Origin: JTS-RE9 sp964649195
Lineage (GTDB): Bacteria; Planctomycetota; Phycisphaerae; Phycisphaerales; Phycisphaeraceae
Direction of reading: 5' to 3'
Assembly (NCBI GenBank): GCA_964649195.1
Contig: CAZYPK010000142.1
Location: 1-13,668 of the forward strand
Length of the DNA stretch: 13,668 nucleotides
Below, in pieces: positions 5,654-13,557 of the stretch. Position 1 is the stretch's first letter; every line of letters starts with the position of its first letter. The notes under the pieces are model-generated. The model searched no databases. It saw nothing but the letters and a program-made list of their open reading frames with translations, and was not told the origin of the DNA. The translations under genes and the position numbers were made by a program.

Positions 5654-8431
5654 GTGTCAGGAAAATCGTTCACCGGCATTCGACGATCGCGCAAGACGCG
5701 CACCTCCGTGAAGGTGGCGGACCTGTTCTCGCGCATCTTCATCACCTCGGCGGGCATGGGCACGATTCTGGCGGTGTCGCTGGTCTGTTTTTTTCTCGCC
5801 AGCGTGGTGGCGCCGCTGTTTCCGTTTTTTTCCGATGGTGAAGTCACCGCCGGCAAACAACTGAGCGCACCCGCAACGGAAGTCACCGGCGAGCCGATCC
5901 ATATTGAAGTCGATGAATATCAGACGGTGGCCTGCGCCATTTATGCCGACGCCTCCGCGAAAATCTTCCGGCTCGACACCGGCGAAGTGATCGACAACAT
6001 CGAGATCATCAAAGGCGACAAGCCCACCTGCTGGAGCTTCGGTCTGCGCGGCGGGGATGTGGCGGTCGGCTTCGAGGATGGCCGGATTCAATTCGGGACC
6101 ATCACCTTCAAAACCACCTACCTCGATCTCAAGGACATGGCCCCGGAAAAACGGGCGATGAAAGTCGGCGAGCTGGCCACGCTGGAGAAAGGCGTCGTCG
6201 AAGTCACCCCGCTGGGTCAGTTCCGCCTTCAGAAGGTGGCCGTCGAACTGAAGGAACCGGTCGATCTCAAATCCGACTCGCCGGTGAAGCTGATCGATCT
6301 GAGCATGCTCGGCAGCGGGCCGGTCTTCGCCACGGTGACGGCGGACGGCGTGTTCCGCATCAACAGCATCCGCGAGGTGCGCAACATCGTGACCCGCAGG
6401 ACGACCTACGTGCCCACCGGCGGGCAGGTGGAGATTCCGCTGGTCAAGACCAGGGGCATGGCCACGGACATGGTCGTCGAAGGCCGGGGCGATTCGGCGG
6501 TGATCGCGTGGAAGGATGGCACGGCGGTGCGCATCGATACCCGCGACAAGAGCGCGCCGGTGATCGCGGAACAGCTTGATCTGACCCCCGGTGATGACGC
6601 CCAGATCACCGTGCTGGACACGCTCATCGGCAAGATGACGCTGGTGGTGGGCGACTCGAAGGGCAACGTGGCGACGTGGTTCCGCGTCAAGCCGGAGGCG
6701 GTGGCGACGACGAAGGAAGGCTTGCCGGTTGTTCGCGCGGGCGATCTTCATCCGCCGGTGGCGCAGCGGCTGCGGGCGGCGCAGGCTTCGGAGCTCAAGG
6801 GCGAGATGGCGGCGGCGCCCTCGGACTGGATGGTGTGTGAAACGCCGGATTCCTCGGTGCTGGTGCGTCAGCATCTGCTGCCCACCTCGCGTGCCGGGAA
6901 GGCGGTGACCGCCCTTGCCGCGTCGAAGCGCAACCGCATGGTCGCGGTCGGTTTTGCCGATGGCCACTTCGATCTGATCTATGTGACCAGCGAGCGGCTG
7001 CTCGCGCAGAACCAGGTCTCCGCCGATGGCAAAGGGATCGCATCGATCACCATGTCGCCCAAGAACGACGGCCTGCTGGCGGCATCGGGCACGCAGCTTT
7101 CCCTGTGGAACATCAGGATTCCCCACCCGGAAACGACGCCCGCCTCGATCTTCGCACCGGTCTGGTACGAAGGCTCGCTGAGGCCCGAGCAGGTCTGGCA
7201 ATCCAGCGCGGGCGATGACGCCTTCGAGCCGAAGTACGGTTTGTACCCGCTCATCTTCGGCACGCTCAAAGCCACGTTCTACTCCATGCTCTTTGGCGTG
7301 CCCATCGCTTTGCTCGCGGCGATTCACACCAGCGAGTTTCTCCATCCGCGCACCAAGGCCCGCATCAAGCCCACCGTGGAAATCATGGCCAGCCTGCCTT
7401 CGGTCGTGCTGGGGTTCCTGGCGGCGCTGGTCTTCGCGCCTTTCGTGGAAGACCTGGTGACGGCGGTGCTGCTGATCTTCATCATCGTGCCCATGACCGT
7501 GGTGCTCAGCGCGTTCATCTGGCAACTGATCCCCTCGCATCTGGTGATGAAGATGAACCGGCTGCGGCTGCCGCTGATCGTGCTCACCTTGCCCGTCGGC
7601 CTGTTCTTCGCCCTGTCGGTTTCCGGCATCGTGGAGAAGATGCTCTTCGGCGGGGACATCCGCGGCTGGCTCGCCTGGAAGCCGAGCCTGACCGACACCG
7701 CCGCTTCCGATTACGCCTCGCCCGTCGGCGGCTGGCTGCTGCTGCTCCTGCCGTTTGCCGCGCTGCTGGTGACCATCATCGTCGTCACCTTCATCAACCC
7801 GATCATCCGCGTCCGCACGATGAGCTTCGATCGCGCCCGGCAGGGTGGCGTGCATCTGGTGAAGTTCATCGTCGGCGCTTTGCTCGTCGTTGTCCTCAGT
7901 TGGATTCTCGCCGCCATCCTCGCCGGCATGGGCTTCGATCCGCGCGGCAGCATCGTCGATACCTACATCCAGCGAAACGCCCTGATCGTCGGCTTCGTCA
8001 TGGGCTTTGCCGTCATCCCCATCATCTACACGCTCGCGGAAGATGCGCTTTCCGCTGTGCCCGATCACCTTCGCGCCGCCTCGCTGGGCGCCGGCGCGAC
8101 CAAGTGGCAGACGGCGATCCGCATCATCATTCCCACGGCGATGAGCGGCATCTTCTCCGCCTGCATGATCGGCCTGGGCCGCGCCGTCGGCGAAACCATG
8201 ATCGTCCTCATGGCCGCGGGCAACACGCCGATCATGGACATGAACATGTTCTCCGGCTTCCGCACCCTGTCGGCCAACATCGCCGTCGAACTGCCTGAAT
8301 CCGTCCAGAACGGCACGCATTACCGCATGCTCTTTCTCGCCGCCCTGTCGCTCTTCATCATGACCTTCATCCTCAACACCATCGCGGAAGTCGTGCGCCT
8401 TCGCTTCCGCAAGAGGGCGTTCCAGCTATGA
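5654..8431 (+). CDS. pstC: phosphate ABC transporter permease PstC, long form with beta-propeller-like insert
   Basis: PstC is one of the two membrane subunits of the phosphate channel. At 925 residues it is about three times the E. coli length. A membrane segment at about 34-58 is followed by roughly 470 hydrophilic residues with short strand-like repeats (for example MVAVGFADGHFDLIYV and LLAASGTQLSLWNI), suggestive of a WD40-like propeller in the first extracytoplasmic loop. The transport domain runs from about 527 to the end. A further insert of about 150 residues with extra membrane segments (about 621-770) precedes the EAA loop EDALSAVPDHLRAASLGAGATKWQ (about 796-819) that docks on PstB. 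Long PstC proteins are known in gammaproteobacteria. The start is GTG, with AAGGA six bases before it. The stop overlaps the pstA start in ATGA. Confidence 0.92.
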   Translation: MSGKSFTGIRRSRKTRTSVKVADLFSRIFITSAGMGTILAVSLVCFFLASVVAPLFPFFSDGEVTAGKQLSAPATEVTGEPIHIEVDEYQTVACAIYADASAKIFRLDTGEVIDNIEIIKGDKPTCWSFGLRGGDVAVGFEDGRIQFGTITFKTTYLDLKDMAPEKRAMKVGELATLEKGVVEVTPLGQFRLQKVAVELKEPVDLKSDSPVKLIDLSMLGSGPVFATVTADGVFRINSIREVRNIVTRRTTYVPTGGQVEIPLVKTRGMATDMVVEGRGDSAVIAWKDGTAVRIDTRDKSAPVIAEQLDLTPGDDAQITVLDTLIGKMTLVVGDSKGNVATWFRVKPEAVATTKEGLPVVRAGDLHPPVAQRLRAAQASELKGEMAAAPSDWMVCETPDSSVLVRQHLLPTSRAGKAVTALAASKRNRMVAVGFADGHFDLIYVTSERLLAQNQVSADGKGIASITMSPKNDGLLAASGTQLSLWNIRIPHPETTPASIFAPVWYEGSLRPEQVWQSSAGDDAFEPKYGLYPLIFGTLKATFYSMLFGVPIALLAAIHTSEFLHPRTKARIKPTVEIMASLPSVVLGFLAALVFAPFVEDLVTAVLLIFIIVPMTVVLSAFIWQLIPSHLVMKMNRLRLPLIVLTLPVGLFFALSVSGIVEKMLFGGDIRGWLAWKPSLTDTAASDYASPVGGWLLLLLPFAALLVTIIVVTFINPIIRVRTMSFDRARQGGVHLVKFIVGALLVVVLSWILAAILAGMGFDPRGSIVDTYIQRNALIVGFVMGFAVIPIIYTLAEDALSAVPDHLRAASLGAGATKWQTAIRIIIPTAMSGIFSACMIGLGRAVGETMIVLMAAGNTPIMDMNMFSGFRTLSANIAVELPESVQNGTHYRMLFLAALSLFIMTFILNTIAEVVRLRFRKRAFQL

Positions 8432-10581
8432 GCATGGTGTCCGATCCCATCAAGTCCGACGAAGCCGGCGCCGCGCCTCCGCTGCCTGTCCCCGCGCTGG
8501 CCAAGCGCCGCGTCCGCAGCGCCACCTCGTTGGCGGCGCAAGGCGAACCCTGGATCTGGCTCACCGGCGGTGCGCTGGGGCTGGCGGTCCTCATGATCAT
8601 CGGCCTGCTGGGCCTGGTCATCTGGCAGGGCGTCACCACCTTCTGGCCTTCGCCGCTGGTGCGGATCAAACTGGCCGGGGACAAGATCGTCATGGGCGAG
8701 GAGTTCCGCGATGACTGGTTTACGCCCGGCGAAGCGCTGCTCAATGACCTGAACGACGATCAGAAAAAACTCGTGGAAGAGCAGCGCGAAGCTCATCGCG
8801 GCGAAATCCACCGCATGTTGCTTCGCACCGCCAATTACGACCTGACCGAATCGCACTTCACCTGGGTCAGCGATTATGAAGTGATCGAGGATGGCCGGAG
8901 CCTGCCGGAGTGGGCCATCACCATCGAGCGACTTTCATGGGGCCGGTTCTACGGCATTCCCAAGGCTTTTGAGATCGATGGCCAGGTGATGGGGCGGGGC
9001 GAAGCGGAAACGTGGGCGAAGTTCAAACAGTACCACGCTCAAATCCGCGACCTGTTCCACGAGCGAAAGCAACTGGAAAAACATGACATCGGCAGGGTCA
9101 ACCGCATCATCGAAGCGGCCCGCCTTCGGCTGCGCGAAACGGAGCTTGATGAAAATCCTCCCCCGGCCTGGGTGGCGGCCTGGCGCACGCTCAATGAAAT
9201 GAAGAGCACCGGCTCCGAAGGCGACGCCGAAACCGCCGCCGCCATCGCCAGGAGCCGGGAAGCCCTGCAGATCATCGAGCAGGACATCGGCAAACCCAAC
9301 GAAGCCTACCTCGCCGCGATCAGGGAATACGAGGCGGCGCAGGACGAGGGGAAAAAAGGTTACGAGGAAGTCACCCAAAAAATCGCGACACTGAACAAGG
9401 AAATGAATCGCTATCAGATGCTGATGGTGGCGGTCGATGGCAAGGAAAAGAAACTCGCTCTGGCCGACATCGTGCGGGCCTACCCGGCCAATCAACTGAG
9501 CTTCGGCGACAAGATTGGCGTCTTCGTCTCCCGCTGGTGGGAATTCCTCACCGAGGACCCGCGCGAAGCCAACAGCGAAGGCGGCGTCTTCCCCGCCATC
9601 TTCGGCACCGTCGCCATGACGCTCATCATGTCGCTGGTCGTCGTGCCCTTCGGCGTGCTGGCCGCCCTTTACCTGCGCGAGTTCGCCAAGGGCGGCCTCA
9701 TCGTCAGCGCCGTCCGCATCGCCATCAACAACCTCGCCGGTGTGCCCTCCATCGTCTTCGGCGTGTTCGGCCTGGGATTCCTCTGCTACGGCATGGGCGC
9801 GTTCATCGATGGCGGCCCATCGCGCATCGCCATCGCGCCCTGGCCCCCGGCGATGTGGTTCATCGTGCTGGGCCTCGTCGCCGCCTCCGCTGTCGGGGCG
9901 TTCTTCCTGAGCGTCAGCACGCTCAAGCCCAGAAAACCCACCGAAACAGGCACATCCCGGTTGTGGGTCTCCCGGCTGGCCACGGTGCTGTGGATCGCGC
10001 TCACCGCCGCGTTTGTCATCCTCATCATCAAGACGCCGCACTTCCAAGGCTTCCACCGCGCCAAGCTGCCCAGCCCGACCTTCGGCACCGGCGGCCTGCT
10101 CTGGTCCTCGCTCACCCTCGCCCTGCTTACGCTGCCTGTCGTCATCGTCGCCACCGAAGAGGCGCTGGCCGCGGTGCCCGGCTCGATGCGCGAAGGTTCC
10201 TATGCCTGCGGCGCGAGCAAGTGGCAGACCATCCAGCGCATCGTGCTGCCCCGGGCGATGCCCGGCATCATGACCGGCGCGATTCTCGCCATGGCGCGCG
10301 GCGCCGGTGAAGTGGCGCCCCTCATGCTCGTCGGGGCGGTGAAGCTCGCGCCGGAACTGCCTGTCGATGGCGTGTTCCCCTTCGTGCATGCCCAGCGCAG
10401 CTTCATGCACCTGGGCTTCCACATTTACGACCTGGGCTTCCAGAGCCAGAACTCCGAAGCCGCCAAGCCGATGGTTTTTACGACCACGCTGCTGCTGATC
10501 GCGCTGATCGTGGTGCTGAACCTGACCGCCATCACCCTGCGAACCCGACTGCGAAGACGTTTCGTGACGGGGCATTTTTAG
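8428..10581 (+). CDS. pstA: phosphate ABC transporter permease PstA, long form with helical insert
   Basis: PstA is the partner of PstC in the channel. The 717-residue protein (E. coli about 300) has a membrane segment at about 45-68, then a polar region of about 300 residues (70-370), rich in Glu, Lys, Arg and Ala and probably partly coiled coil at about 195-340. The transport domain starts near 385. An extra pair of membrane segments (about 475-497 and 513-535) is inserted before LTLALLTLPVVIVATEEAL. The EAA loop EEALAAVPGSMREGSYACGASKWQ lies at 577-600. The ATG overlaps the pstC stop by four bases (ATGA), indicating translational coupling. An N-terminal extension in PstA is known in proteobacteria, but I do not recognise this insert. 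Confidence 0.92.
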   Translation: MSMVSDPIKSDEAGAAPPLPVPALAKRRVRSATSLAAQGEPWIWLTGGALGLAVLMIIGLLGLVIWQGVTTFWPSPLVRIKLAGDKIVMGEEFRDDWFTPGEALLNDLNDDQKKLVEEQREAHRGEIHRMLLRTANYDLTESHFTWVSDYEVIEDGRSLPEWAITIERLSWGRFYGIPKAFEIDGQVMGRGEAETWAKFKQYHAQIRDLFHERKQLEKHDIGRVNRIIEAARLRLRETELDENPPPAWVAAWRTLNEMKSTGSEGDAETAAAIARSREALQIIEQDIGKPNEAYLAAIREYEAAQDEGKKGYEEVTQKIATLNKEMNRYQMLMVAVDGKEKKLALADIVRAYPANQLSFGDKIGVFVSRWWEFLTEDPREANSEGGVFPAIFGTVAMTLIMSLVVVPFGVLAALYLREFAKGGLIVSAVRIAINNLAGVPSIVFGVFGLGFLCYGMGAFIDGGPSRIAIAPWPPAMWFIVLGLVAASAVGAFFLSVSTLKPRKPTETGTSRLWVSRLATVLWIALTAAFVILIIKTPHFQGFHRAKLPSPTFGTGGLLWSSLTLALLTLPVVIVATEEALAAVPGSMREGSYACGASKWQTIQRIVLPRAMPGIMTGAILAMARGAGEVAPLMLVGAVKLAPELPVDGVFPFVHAQRSFMHLGFHIYDLGFQSQNSEAAKPMVFTTTLLLIALIVVLNLTAITLRTRLRRRFVTGHF

Positions 10582-10585
10582 GGGA

Positions 10586-10735
10586 AAGCTGTCAGCTTGG
10601 AAGCTGTCAGCTATCAGCCATCAGCTTTCAGCTTAAAGGCCTTGAACCGTGAACCAAGAACAAACCAACCTCACCTGCATCCTTGTGAAACAACTGCCTT
10701 GAAGCTGATAGCTGACGGCTGATAGCTGACAGCTT
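10586..10735. repeat. heptamer element 3: 34-bp inverted repeat between pstA and pstB
   Basis: The left arm 10601-10634 and right arm 10702-10735 are reverse complements at 32 of 34 positions, with a 67-base loop. The left arm reads in heptamers AGCTGTC, AGCTATC, AGCCATC, AGCTTTC. The right arm reads AGCTGAT, AGCTGAC, GGCTGAT, AGCTGAC. A short palindromic copy, aagctgtcagctt, precedes it at 10586-10598. The loop contains accgtgaaccaag (10646-10658), whose complement is in the loop of element 2 (4271-4283). The hairpin ends two bases before the GGAG site of pstB (10738-10741). Confidence 0.85.
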
Positions 10736-10749
10736 CTGGAGATTCATCA

Positions 10750-11652
10750 ATGGCCAACATCAACGCACTCACGCCTCCGATCGTCGGTTCCGCCGCGGTC
10801 GGGGAGATTGCCGGGGAACGGCGGTCGTCCGGTCGTCTCGAAGCCGTCGCCAAGGGCGAGGCGGTCGAGAGCGAAGTCCACGATTCGCTTGCCGCCGAGC
10901 GGCATGTGCTCGACATCCAGGACTTCGAGCTTTGGTACGGCAAGGCCAAGGCGCTGCACACCATCAACATGTCCGTGCCGCGCGGCAAGGTCACCGCTCT
11001 CATCGGTCCCTCCGGCTGCGGCAAATCCACGCTCCTCCGCTCGGTCAACCGCCTCAACGACCTGATCGATTCCGTCCGCATCGGCGGCGACATGAAGCTC
11101 AACGGCGACTCGATCTACGACCCTTCCGTCGATGTCATCGAACTCCGCAAACGCATGGGCATGGTCTTCCAGAAGTCCAACCCGTTCCCCATGTCCATCT
11201 ACGAAAACATCATTTACCCGCTGCGCATCGACGGCATCCGCGACAAAAAACTGCTCGATGAAGTCGTCGAAAAAAGCCTGCGCGGCGCCGCCATCTGGAA
11301 CGAAGTGAAGGATCGCCTGCACGAATCCGCCCTGGGCCTCTCCGGCGGCCAGCAGCAGCGCATCTGCATCGCCCGCGCCATTGCCGCCGAGCCGGAGGTG
11401 CTGCTGATGGATGAACCCTGCTCGGCGCTGGACCCCATCGCCACCGGCAAGATCGAGGACCTGATTCAGGAACTCAAGGGTGACTACACCGTGCTCATCG
11501 TGACGCACAACATGCAGCAGGCCTCGCGCGCCAGCGACTACTGCGCCTTCATGTACCTGGGCCGTCTCATCGAATACGGCGCGACGCGCGACATGTTCGA
11601 GAAGCCCCACCTGACCGAAACCGAAGACTACGTGACAGGACGTTTCGGGTAA
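10750..11652 (+). CDS. pstB: phosphate ABC transporter ATP-binding protein PstB
   Basis: PstB hydrolyses ATP on the cytoplasmic side to drive phosphate import. All ABC motifs are intact in the 300-residue protein: Walker A GPSGCGKST (86-94), Q-loop in MVFQKSNPFPMSIYENI (Q141), signature LSGGQQQR (197-204), Walker B VLLMDEP (217-223), D-loop SALD (225-228) and H-loop histidine at 253. NPFPMSIYENI and the RSVNRLNDL stretch are typical of PstB. The first 50 residues are a polar extension not normal for the family (E. coli about 257). The ATG is supported by GGAG eight bases upstream, immediately after heptamer element 3. No phoU follows, which is unusual for a pst operon. Confidence 0.95.
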   Translation: MANINALTPPIVGSAAVGEIAGERRSSGRLEAVAKGEAVESEVHDSLAAERHVLDIQDFELWYGKAKALHTINMSVPRGKVTALIGPSGCGKSTLLRSVNRLNDLIDSVRIGGDMKLNGDSIYDPSVDVIELRKRMGMVFQKSNPFPMSIYENIIYPLRIDGIRDKKLLDEVVEKSLRGAAIWNEVKDRLHESALGLSGGQQQRICIARAIAAEPEVLLMDEPCSALDPIATGKIEDLIQELKGDYTVLIVTHNMQQASRASDYCAFMYLGRLIEYGATRDMFEKPHLTETEDYVTGRFG

Positions 11653-11666
11653 TGCCTTGGTATTTA

Positions 11667-11688
11667 GCCGTTCGCCTCGGCGAACGGC
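11667..11688 (+). terminator. hairpin after pstB
   Basis: GCCGTTCGCC (11667-11676) pairs exactly with GGCGAACGGC (11679-11688). As RNA it gives a 9-bp stem with a CTCG loop. It starts 14 bases after the pstB stop and no T-run follows. I read it as a possible attenuator or mRNA processing/stability hairpin between pstB and the lipoprotein gene, not as a proven terminator. Confidence 0.5.
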
Positions 11689-11744
11689 ATCCAACGAACA
11701 ACATCGAAGTTTCACTCTCGCCACTCATTGAAAAGGAACCGAAT

Positions 11745-12731
11745 ATGAAAACGAAAACCACACTGTTGAGTTCCTCGCTTCTGGCCGCCGTGATGTTCAC
11801 CGGGTGCCAGTCCGCCGCGCCGGTCGCTTCGGATGGGAAGCCCGCCGGCGGCGGCACGATCACCGTGACCAAGGGCGCCCCCGGAACCGGCCCCGGAACC
11901 GCCCCCGCAACCGACAAGGTTTCCGCCAGCGGTGACGCTGCCGCCCTTGCCGAGCTTCGGCGCGCCGCCGCGGCCGCCATCAACGACCCCGCCGTCGCCG
12001 CCACGCCTTCGGACAAACCTTCATCCGCTTTCGCACCCAAGCCCGCCCTGCCTGCCTCGCCTTATGACAAGGCCGGCTTCCTCACCAAGGTCACTGATGG
12101 CCGCCTCTGGGTGTTCAGGCAGGACGCCAAGGAACTGGCCGAGTTCATCAAGCATGGCGAGCTGGTCAAGAGCGTGACCAAGGTCGGCGTAGGCCCCAAC
12201 CGCATGACCGTTCGCGCCGCCGATGTCGAAACGATCGACGCCTACCTTGCCGCCGCGCCCAGGACGGCCAACATCGTTGCCCCCACCTCCGAGTTCGACA
12301 AGGCCGGCTTCCACACCAAGGTGGATCAGGGGCGTCTGTGGGTGTTCAAGCAAGGCGCCAAGGAAATCGCCGAGTTCGCTGAGCACGGCGAGCTGGTCAA
12401 GAGCGTCACCCGCGTCGCCGTAGGCCCCAACCGCATGACCGTTCGCGCCGCCGATGGTGAGACGATCGATGCCTACCTCGCCGCCGAACCGAAGACGGTC
12501 AACGCCACGGTTGCCGCCGCCGCTGATCCCTACGCCCGGCCCGGCTTCATCACCAAGGTGAAGGATGGCCGGCTCTGGGTCTTCAAGGAAGGCGCCAAGG
12601 AACTGGCTGAATTCAAACAGCACGGCGAACTGGTCAAGAGCGTCACCCGTGTCGCCGCCGGCCCCAACCGCATCACCGTTCGCAGCGGCGATGCGGAAAC
12701 GATCGACGCCTACCTCGCCGCGTGGAAGTGA
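11745..12731 (+). CDS. lipoprotein with three tandem copies of an uncharacterised domain
   Basis: The 328-residue protein starts with a lipoprotein signal (MKTKTTLLSSSLLAAVMFTGC) whose lipobox Cys is residue 21, so it should be membrane-anchored outside the cytoplasm. Residues 22-105 are a Gly/Ala/Pro/Thr-rich linker. Three copies of a domain of about 66 residues follow at about 106-171, 183-248 and 262-327. Each begins GFxTKV and carries GRLWVF, AKE(L/I)AEF, HGELVKSVT, GPNR(M/I)TVR and ETIDAYLAA. I cannot assign a known function. The start at 11745 is supported by AAAAGGA at normal spacing and the signal; an in-frame ATG at 11652 overlaps the pstB stop and lacks both. Its place between pstB and a PhoB-type gene suggests a role in phosphate physiology, by position only. 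Confidence 0.85.
   Translation: MKTKTTLLSSSLLAAVMFTGCQSAAPVASDGKPAGGGTITVTKGAPGTGPGTAPATDKVSASGDAAALAELRRAAAAAINDPAVAATPSDKPSSAFAPKPALPASPYDKAGFLTKVTDGRLWVFRQDAKELAEFIKHGELVKSVTKVGVGPNRMTVRAADVETIDAYLAAAPRTANIVAPTSEFDKAGFHTKVDQGRLWVFKQGAKEIAEFAEHGELVKSVTRVAVGPNRMTVRAADGETIDAYLAAEPKTVNATVAAAADPYARPGFITKVKDGRLWVFKEGAKELAEFKQHGELVKSVTRVAAGPNRITVRSGDAETIDAYLAAWK
12060..12725 (+). repeat. three tandem coding repeats in the lipoprotein gene
   Basis: The copies lie at about 12060-12257, 12291-12488 and 12528-12725, with periods of about 231 and 237 bp. Copies 1 and 2 share an exact 38-base stretch (12188-12225 and 12419-12456), including an uncommon GTA codon. Copy 3 has diverged more at the DNA level. 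This suggests that 1 and 2 duplicated most recently, or were homogenised by gene conversion. Confidence 0.85.
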
Positions 12732-12811
12732 TCGGTGAACCCCACCCAACATGTGAACCCCAGCCCCATTCCCCCATGCGAAGTGACATGCGAAACAAAG
12801 CGGAGCTCAGC

Positions 12812-13546
12812 ATGAAGGTCGGCGGCCGCCACGAGGCCCTGGCCAGGAAACCGCACCTGCTGGTCGTGGAGGACGAACAGGACCTGCGCGATCTGCTGTC
12901 GCACAGCCTGACCCGCGAAGGCTTCCGCATCACCGCGGTGGAATCAGGCGAGGATGCGCTCGACCGGATCATCGATGCGCCGCCTGACATGGTGCTGCTC
13001 GATCTGATGCTGCCGGGCGTCAACGGATTGGAGGTCTGCCGCAGGCTCAAGGCCAACCCGGCCACCGCCGCCATCTGCGTGGTCATGCTCACCGCCCGCG
13101 GCGAAGAGGCGGACATCGTCACCGGGCTGGAGATGGGCGCTGATGATTACATCACCAAGCCGTTCAGCCCGCGCATCCTCGCCGCACGTCTCAAGGCGGT
13201 GCTGCGCCGAATCGACAGCGGCAAAACCGCCCCGGACAACGGCGGACCGGACGGCGAGACGATCATCCTCGACGACCTGGTGATCGACCCGGCCCGCCAT
13301 GAGGTGCGGCTGGCCGACCGCAAGGTCGATCTCACCGCGATGGAGTTCAAGCTCCTTTCGCTGCTGGCCCACCGCCCAGGCCGCGTCTTCACCAGACAGC
13401 AGATCATCCGGCAACTGCACGGCAACGAAGCCAACGTCACCGACCGCTCGGTCGATGTGCAGGTCGTCATGCTCCGCCGAAAACTCGACGAACGCGGCAG
13501 CGAAATCCAGACCGTCCGCGGCGTGGGCTACCGCTTCCGTGATTGA
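12812..13546 (+). CDS. phoB: PhoB-type response regulator (OmpR/PhoB family)
   Basis: The 244-residue protein is a two-domain transcription regulator. The receiver domain (about 15-133) has the acidic pair E20/D21, phospho-acceptor D64 in MVLLDLMLPG, T94 in MLTA and K116 in TKPF. The C-terminal winged helix (about 150-242) shows LTAMEFKLLSLL, the helix region NVTDRSVDVQVVMLRRKL and the ending VRGVGYRF, standard for OmpR/PhoB. Phosphorylated PhoB activates phosphate-starvation genes. Location after pst genes and the Pho-box-like repeats before pstS support PhoB over other OmpR-family members. The ATG at 12812 has GGAG six bases before it; upstream starts (from 12722) add about 30 residues outside the fold. 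The gene begins 80 bases after the lipoprotein stop. No histidine kinase gene follows within the window. Confidence 0.85.
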   Translation: MKVGGRHEALARKPHLLVVEDEQDLRDLLSHSLTREGFRITAVESGEDALDRIIDAPPDMVLLDLMLPGVNGLEVCRRLKANPATAAICVVMLTARGEEADIVTGLEMGADDYITKPFSPRILAARLKAVLRRIDSGKTAPDNGGPDGETIILDDLVIDPARHEVRLADRKVDLTAMEFKLLSLLAHRPGRVFTRQQIIRQLHGNEANVTDRSVDVQVVMLRRKLDERGSEIQTVRGVGYRFRD

Positions 13547-13557
13547 ATCCTATGGAA

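Noticed and set aside
5657..8320. Very long open frame on the minus strand opposite pstC (and a similar one at 8935-10575 opposite pstA)
   Set aside because: Rich in His, Arg, Asp and Gly with no domain pattern, as expected for the antisense of a GC-rich gene with strong codon bias. The plus-strand frames carry clear PstC and PstA motifs.
11652..11744. N-terminal extension of the lipoprotein from an ATG overlapping the pstB stop
   Set aside because: The overlap mimics translational coupling, but the added residues precede the lipobox signal and cover the 11667-11688 hairpin; 11745 has its own ribosome site.
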